Shown: one piece after another, positions 58,014 to 64,000 of the stretch | Layout of the letters: each line of letters opens with the position of its first letter | How positions within the stretch are numbered: position 1 is the stretch's first letter | Source: Bombyx mori | Taxonomy: Eukaryota > Arthropoda > Insecta > Lepidoptera > Bombycidae | Direction: 5' to 3' | Length of the DNA stretch: 64,000 bases | NCBI RefSeq assembly: GCF_030269925.1 | Contig: NC_085114.1 | Location: 13,100,001-13,164,000 of the forward strand | Translations under genes and position numbers: made by a program | Notes under the pieces: model-generated | Told to the model about the DNA's origin: nothing | Database searches by the model: none | What the model saw: only the letters and a program-made list of their open reading frames with translations

Positions 58014-58271
58014 AATAAATAAATATTTACTAACAATCACGCCACGTTAACTGGTCCCATGCTAAGCTCGTAAAGAACTTGTGTTACAGGTACCAGATAA
58101 CGGAAATAAATGTAAGATTTTTATTATACACATACATATATTTAATATACATCCATAACTCTGGAAAATACATTTATATTTATCATACAAATATCTTCCC
58201 TTGGCGGGATTCGAACCCGCGACCCCCTTGTATAGTGACCATGTCACTTACCACTTCACAAGACGGCCGTT
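58014..58271 (-). mobile_element. tRNA-headed SINE, family S3, copy 2
   Basis: Same layout as 51430-51692: aataaatatttactaacaat at the left and tRNA-like head ggcgggattcgaacccgcga to gacggccgt at the right. Confidence 0.8.
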
Positions 58272-58531
58272 AAGATTACTTTTAGAGTGCCATTTTTGAG
58301 TGCAATAAAAATCTAATTCTAAGTGTAGCAATTTTGAAATTATTTTACAAAACCATCTAGTGTACATACATAAATTTTAACACGCAAAAATAGATTTAAA
58401 TTATAATAATTAATTGTATGTTGAGCGGACAAACGATCCGACTTTGTATATAGGGACTGCGAGTAAGCAAACTTGTTTTCAATGTGGAAATATAAGATAA
58501 TACGTATGTACACATAGGTATATACAGATGG

Positions 58532-59425
58532 TTTTTTTTTTTTTTTTTTTTTTTTTATGATTGAAAGTTTACTGGTGGCCCGAAGGCCTTTCCAGTTTCA
58601 CCAGGACAGGTGGGCGAGCAAAGGCTCAGCCAAGAGGGGTGGGACTTGCTAACAACTGCCCGAGCGCCTCCGAAGGAGACCTAACAACTCAAGAGCAATT
58701 GTTTCGCGAATGAATCTACTACCGGATCGGAATCGCGACCCGCTGAGAAGATCCGGCGAGAAACTCAGCGGGCTGATGCATGGGTTAGGTTGCACGTCGA
58801 CCTCTTTGTCGAGTTCGACGAGTACGGTAACCGGGGTCCCTAAGCCTGCCCCTAGTATTAGAGCTGAAGGCATCTAATGCAAAGGTTATTGGATCTGATG
58901 GATCCGTAAGGACGTGTCTAGGGCGTCGACGGTGACTGGCTCCTGCATGATCAGGATTCGGGGAGTAGTCAGCGGCGGCAACGATAAGGCGATTATCATG
59001 ACGCATAGCCTTATCGAAGTATCGTTCCGACGCTGACTTCATGTATTTCCGAATTGATTCGAGGCCCAGGTCGTCGTGTAGGTCAACGTTCCTCACGAAC
59101 CACGGAGCCCCGACAGCTAACCTGCAAAAGCGGGATTGTAGGGATTGGAGGGTGTCTATGTGTGTGCGGGCCGCGTGAGCGAACACCACACTCGCGTAAG
59201 TCATGACGGGCCTTATGCAAGTTTTGTAAAGTGTCACCTTGTTCCGAAGGGACATTTTACTCCGCTTACAGATCATGGGGTAGAGTCTACCGAGAATAAA
59301 CGCGGCACGGTCACGGATTGATTTTATATGCGGGCGGAATGTCATCGATGCATCCAGGGTAACGCCCAGGTACTTGACCTTCCTGGCCCAGGGTATGGGT
59401 TGTCTAAAGAGAGTAATCGGGGGTG
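58532..59425 (-). mobile_element. 5'-truncated copy of the 45.5-50.7 kb LINE, with TSD
   Basis: 894 bases covering the last ~215 residues of ORF2 and the 3' UTR. The T-run at the left is its tail. A perfect 12-base duplication, atatacagatgg, lies at 58520-58531 and 59426-59437. The encoded protein differs from 49790-50433 at only a few residues (for example SIRD for SVRD). Confidence 0.93.
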
Positions 59426-59564
59426 ATATACAGATGGTGTCGACCCTCGCCAACCAGTTAGCTGGTCGATTTAATGCGAGACGCTTGCGCTTTTATTATA
59501 AATTTGGTTTAACATAGCAGTTAACAAAGTATTGTTAAGTTTATTAAGTAATAAAGTATTTTTT

Positions 59565-59780
59565 TACTGGTGGTAGGACCTCTTGTGAGTCCGCGCGGGT
59601 AGGTACCACCGCCCTGCCTATTTCCGCCGTGAAGTAGTAATGCGTTTCGGTTTGAAGGGTGGGGCAGCCGTTGTAACTATACTTGAGACTTTAGAACTTA
59701 TATTTCAAAGTGGGTGGCGCATTTACGTTGTAGATGTCTATGGGCTCCAGTAACCACTTAACACCAGATGGGCTATAAGC
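59565..59780 (+). mobile_element. SINE (Bm1 type), 5'-truncated
   Basis: tactggtggtaggacctctt through gtaaccacttaacaccagat. No head, no clear A tail. Confidence 0.8.
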
Positions 59781-59994
59781 AAATTCATTTATTATTTAAT
59801 ATACCTACATATTTAGAGAATGAACTATCCGAGCGTAAATAAAATTTTAATTTACGGTTTCGCGTCCGTCTACGTGGGTTAGGTCTGAACGGCAGTTTTT
59901 GTGCTGTTATTAAGACTTTCCTAAGAATTAGGTTCGATCAATTAGATAGGATGTATGATTTGGAACTGAATTCGCGTAAAATTACCATGGACGT

Positions 59995-60395
59995 GCCGAC
60001 TTTCACGATGAAGGAATGAATGGAGTAATAAAAATCAAGCCCGCAACATAAAATTTGCGTAGTTACTGGTGGTAGAGCATTAGAGAGGCCGCACAGGTAG
60101 GCACCACCACCCTGCCTATTTCAGCCGTGAAGCAGTAACGCGTTTTGGTTTGAAGAGTGGGGTAGCCGTTGTAACAATACCGAGACCTTACAACTGGTGT
60201 CTTTTTTTATTTTTATTGCTGAGATGTGTGGACGATCTCACAGCCCACTTGGTGTTAAGTGGTTACTGGAGCCCATAGACATCTACAACGTAAATGCGCC
60301 ACACACCTTGATATATAGTTCTAAGGTCTCAGTATAGTCACAACGGCTGCCCCACCCTTCAAACCGTGTCTCAAGGTGGGGGGTGGCAATTATTT
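59995..60395 (+). mobile_element. SINE (Bm1 type) interrupted by another SINE
   Basis: The outer plus-strand SINE runs to about 60201 (acaactggtgtc) and resumes at 60368 (tgtctcaaggtggggggtgg). Between them, 60202-60367 is a minus-oriented SINE 3' half. tgtct is present at both junctions. Confidence 0.8.
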
Positions 60396-60704
60396 TTTTT
60401 GATAACGCCATCTTGTTGTGTCTTTAAAGCGGTTAGTTGCCCTCAAGTAAGAAAAATAGTATTATTATTCGCCAATAGATGTCGGGAAGAGTTGATTATT
60501 GAAAACACGAATAAAACAACATTTTCTGTAAATCAATCGTAGCTAGATCGATTTATCGCCCCCGAAATCCCCTGTATACTAACTTTTATGAAAATCGTTG
60601 GAGCCGTTTCCGAGATTCAGAATATATATATACAAGAATTGCTCGTTTAAAGGTAAAATAAGATTGTAAAATGCTTACTGTAAAAGTCATTTTATTATCA
60701 TCGT

Positions 60705-60860
60705 AGCCTAAAGGATTGCCAGCCGTTGTACTGAAAAACTGTGACTTAAAACTCATGTTTCAAGGTTAACGTGGTTGATGTTTATTGACTCCTGTGACCA
60801 CTTAACACCCGATGGACCGTGAGCTCATCAACCAATCTCAGCAATAGTCAAAAATAAAAA
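60705..60860 (+). mobile_element. Worn SINE (Bm1 type) with internal deletion
   Basis: The head remnant cctaaaggatt is joined directly to the 3' body gccagccgttgtactg, ending atctcagcaatagtc. Confidence 0.6.
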
Positions 60861-61198
60861 GGGCTCTATTTAAAAGCATGATATTCCTATGCACTTACGC
60901 GATCACAAGGTCTACTGAACAAAGATTAATTTACACCTGTATCTGGGTCTATTATTAATTGAATGCATTTATTGTACTTTGAATTCACTTAATCACTAAT
61001 CACCCGCAATTCATAAAGGAAACATTGTTTAATTTCTGAACCGTTTTAAAATGGGTCTTATGAGCAGACATACAAGATATTAAATCAATTAAAAAGTAAT
61101 CTGTTTGTATTGAAATTGAAAGAAGTACCGAATACTAAGCCCTTGTTCATTATGATGATATTATAATATTGTTATAATAGATAATCTATCATTGAAAG
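60861..61198. other. Unassigned intergenic sequence
   Basis: AT-rich, nothing recognised. Confidence 0.4.
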
Positions 61199-61368
61199 GG
61201 TTTTTTTAAGAAAGAAGGATTATTGGTGGCCCGGAGGCTTTTACGGTTTCACTAGGACTGGTGAGCGAGCACGGGCTCAATCAGGAGGGGTGAGTTTTGC
61301 TAACAGCTGCCTGAGCGCCTCCGAAGGAGACCTAAGAACTCAAGAGCAGCTGTTTCGCGAATGGATCT
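61199..61368 (-). mobile_element. LINE 3' end, relative of the 45.5-50.7 kb element
   Basis: T-run, then ggtggcccggaggcttttac, cgcctccgaaggagacctaa and agctgtttcgcgaatg match the antisense 3' UTR of that LINE with substitutions. Confidence 0.8.
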
Positions 61369-61411
61369 TTAATAGATAGGTATTTTTAAATGTCATACTT
61401 TGTACAAAAAA

Positions 61412-61662
61412 CCTTTTTATTTTATTGCTTAGATGGGTGGACGAGCTCACAGCCCACCTGGTGTTAAGCGGTTACTGGAGCCCACAAACATCTTCAACGT
61501 AAATGCGCCACCGACCTGTAGATATAAGTTCTAAAGTTTCAAGTATAGTTACAACGGCTGCCCCACCCTTCAAGCCGAAACGCATTACTGCTTCACGACA
61601 GAAATAGGCAGCGTGGTGGTACCTACCCGTGCAGACTCACAAGATGTCCTGCCACCAGTTTA
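61412..61662 (-). mobile_element. SINE (Bm1 type), 3' portion
   Basis: ttttattgcttagatgggtg to aagatgtcctgccaccagtt; head absent. Confidence 0.85.
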
Positions 61663-61914
61663 TTTCTTATTTGTTTTTTTTTTAAAGCCAGGTTAGGAAT
61701 ACGCGATATTTGCTTCGGATATATATTCGGACATACTGCTTCGTGCATTGTTCTTAACACGGCGCGTTTCTATGCTTTTAACTCAGCCTCCATTGTTAGT
61801 TCGTCAAAAATTATTCAACTGTAACTAGAACAATGCGTATTCTATTACAATAAGTTAATCAGTTTGAACATGAGATGTCTTAATTTGTATTTATTTTCTT
61901 TGTGTAAACGCATG

Positions 61915-62185
61915 GCAGTACGCAGCGGCTTGGCTCTGCCCCTGGCATTGCTGAAGTCCATGGGCGACGGTAATTACTCACCATCAGGTGGACCGTATGC
62001 TCGTCTTCCTTTTTTTTATTTTATTGATTAGATGGGTGGACAAGCTCACAGTCCACCTGGTGTTAAGTGAGTACTGGAGCTCATAGACATCTACAACGTA
62101 AATACGCCACCCACTTTGAGATATACGTTCTAAGATCTCAGTATAGTTACAACAAAGGCAATTGAGTACAAGGGCAATAAAAAAA
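61915..62185 (+). mobile_element. Jockey-type LINE tail split by a SINE
   Basis: 61915-62009 (gcagcggcttggctctgccc to gtatgctcgtcttcc) and 62165-62185 (tacaagggcaataaaaaaa) are the two parts of the 3' end of the family at 22077-25248. 62010-62155 between them is a minus-oriented Bm1-type SINE 3' half. Confidence 0.82.
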
Positions 62186-62202
62186 ATTAAAAATATGACT
62201 CA

Positions 62203-62450
62203 GGTGCATTTTTTTCCTACCTATTCGCTGGTATCTTAAGGGGCTATTCCAGCTACGTCCGGACGGGTAGGTGTGCTCACGGGCTCGACCTGAGAGAATC
62301 TGCTAACAGTAGCCCTAGCAAGAGCAGTACTTCGCAGAATCTACCACCGGATCGAAATCGCTACCCACTGAGAAGTTCCGGCGAGAAACTCAAAGGGCTG
62401 TGTCTGTGGGGTAATTCGTTCGTCGATCCCTTCGTCGCAAGCACGCGTGT
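62203..62450 (-). mobile_element. LINE 3' end (family L3)
   Basis: T-run, cctacctattcgctgg, cgggtaggtgtgctcacggg, tctgctaacagtagccctag and cactgagaagttccggcgag. A moderately diverged copy. Confidence 0.75.
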
Positions 62451-62559
62451 GACAAGTACGTAATGAGATAAACGCGGCCAAAGTACGAAGAAAGTTTTGA
62501 ACGTTACGGGTAAGTACAATTATTTGGACTCGTGTGATTGTGTTAAAACTCGGAAATTT

Positions 62560-62778
62560 AAGTAAACAAAGAGTATGCATGCGTGTTGTGTCAAATACAT
62601 TGTAGTGTGTGTAATGTTTTTTTTGTTGATTTAATCTATTTTTAATGCATATTTAAAAAAAAATAGCATTCTGCACTCCTTCTCTATATTCTCTATAAGC
62701 GTGGGAAATTGCATACTCCTTCGTCCGCGCAATTCTCGTAAAAAGGGGTACAAAGTTTTTGCTTCACATATTAATGTA
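62560..62778. repeat. Unnamed dispersed repeat, copy 2
   Basis: Partner of 1490-1704: gtatgcatgcgtgttgtgtc, then tctctataagcgtggg, cgtccgcgcaattctcgt and tacaaagtttttgcttcaca. Same orientation. Confidence 0.65.
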
Positions 62779-63047
62779 TAGATTCAAAGATAATTCTATA
62801 GTTTCGCTCTCAAAAATTATGACTAGGCACTGACTAGAAATATTGAATTCCAAAAAAAATTAATCGCCCTGGATTTAAATGGTTAATATTCCATTATAAT
62901 GCATTTAAGTATTTCAAAGCCCATGATTACATTTGATGATTACATGATGTACATTTCTTTAATATTCTTCTTAGTGGCAATAGAAAAATTTGGATAAAAA
63001 AAAACGCATATAACAATACCAAATCATACAGCCGCGCACCGGGAATC
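62779..63047. other. Unassigned intergenic sequence
   Basis: AT-rich, nothing recognised. Confidence 0.4.
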
Positions 63048-63235
63048 TGGTGATAATATCTTTATATATATTTCTTCTGTGCGTGTGTTTGTCACTGTAA
63101 TCCGCCTAAACGACTGGACCGATTTTAATGAAATTTTCTGTGTACCTTCAGGTGGATTCGAGAATGGTTTCGATTTACAAATCAGCCCGGCAGATGGCGC
63201 TGCACTCGGTATCTAGGTTATTTATCTTTCCTAAA
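63048..63235 (+). mobile_element. Helitron-like repeat fragment
   Basis: atatttcttctgtgcgtgtg, aaacgactggaccgatttta and agcccggcagatggcgctgc resemble common moth Helitron-like repeats remembered from other loci. Ends not defined. Confidence 0.5.
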
Positions 63236-63710
63236 AATAATTTATATGGCAAAATATGAATATAATTTGTTCTTTTATGCTAAAGTTCTCGATAGATTGA
63301 AGCTTTGGAATTAATAAAAATCCCTGAAATGTACTAACCTCAATAGCTCTTCGTTCGAATTACAAGGTATGTACATATGTATCTCAATTAGTGCAATCAG
63401 TAATATCGTGCTATGCCCTCAAGAATGTACCAAATGGCATTCGTCGTCTCGCTCGTTACAAATGAATCAGAGAGAGATGGAAATTACGTGTTATTAATGG
63501 TGTTGGAACCCAACCGGCCGGCCTTGGTGATGTCATCGTGTGCAGACTCGGTATTTGTTTTCGTTCCGAGTTTCGAGATAGGGTCTGTTTATTAAACTCA
63601 GGGTTTACGAACTAAATCGGAGCGGGTGTACCACTGTCCACTGGGGGGTAATGTAAGTTTATCTATCCCTATCGCCATAACGAAACCATACTCTTTCTTA
63701 AAAGCACAAC
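63236..63710. other. Unassigned intergenic sequence
   Basis: Contains one 60-residue ORF (63413-63595) with no recognisable motif. I do not call it a gene. Confidence 0.35.
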
Positions 63711-64000
63711 TGTTTTTTTTTTATTGGCAGGCAGACGAGCGTACGGCCCACCTGATGGTAAGTGGTTACCGTCGCCCATGGACTTCAGCAATGCCAGGAG
63801 CAGAGGCAAGCCGCTGCCTACTGCTTAATACTCTCCACAAGCCTCGTTTGAAGAAGGACATGTCATAGCGCTCGGGAAACACCGTAGAGGGGAGAGCTCA
63901 TTCCATAGCCGGATGGTACGTGGCAAAAAAGACCTCTGGAAACACACTGTGGATGACCGCAGTGGCTCCAGGTAGTATGGATGAACTCTACTCCGGTGGC
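63711..64000 (-). mobile_element. Jockey-clade LINE 3' end, continues past the window
   Basis: T-run and ttggcaggcagacgagcgta at the left, then antisense C-terminal coding sequence of the family at 22077-25248 (gcctcgtttgaagaaggaca, gggaaacaccgtagagggga). Confidence 0.88.

Noticed and set aside
63413..63595. 60-residue plus-strand frame near the right end
   Set aside because: Short, no motif, surrounded by repeats.

Overview
This is a piece of a lepidopteran nuclear genome, almost certainly silkworm (Bombyx mori or B. mandarina). The background is AT-rich, genes are split by canonical GT-AG introns, and the space between exons is packed with young transposable elements. The commonest is a tRNA-headed SINE that I recognise from memory as the Bm1 type. 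RTE, Jockey and R1-type LINEs, two mariners, Helitron-like repeats and MITEs are also present.

Three host genes can be read. (1) On the plus strand, bases 349-13019 hold the last ten exons of an ortholog of ubiquitin carboxyl-terminal hydrolase 5 (461 residues, including the catalytic His box and both UBA domains). The N-terminal half, with the catalytic Cys, lies off the left edge. Its introns hold an intact RTE LINE, a mariner and several SINEs. (2) On the minus strand, 14556-15849 is a complete three-exon gene for mitochondrial ribosomal protein S18A, convergent with the first gene. (3) On the minus strand, 19072-40312 is a 27-exon gene that I cannot name. Its core is a tandem array of about 21 small exons in 5.3 kb (30432-35756). 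Each encodes 22-33 residues built from 11-residue units, and all start and end in the same codon phase, so any exon can be skipped without changing frame. Joining all exons gives a closed frame of 886 codons. The composition (T/A/V/K/D, few bulky residues) resembles group-3 LEA proteins and the 11-mer region of perilipin-4. This is the most interesting object in the window.

From about 42 kb to the right end I see no host gene. The region is a transposon graveyard: two R1-type LINE tails with target-site duplications (43.9-45.5 kb), a near-complete two-ORF Jockey-clade LINE with an 86-base A tail (45.5-50.7 kb), a nearly identical truncated copy of its 3' end at 58.5-59.4 kb, and many SINEs, MITEs and LINE ends. 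A Jockey-clade LINE nested inside a maT-type mariner (21.5-26.0 kb) sits in an intron of the 27-exon gene.

Exon borders were placed by eye from splice signals, reading-frame closure and remembered family alignments. No database search was possible.
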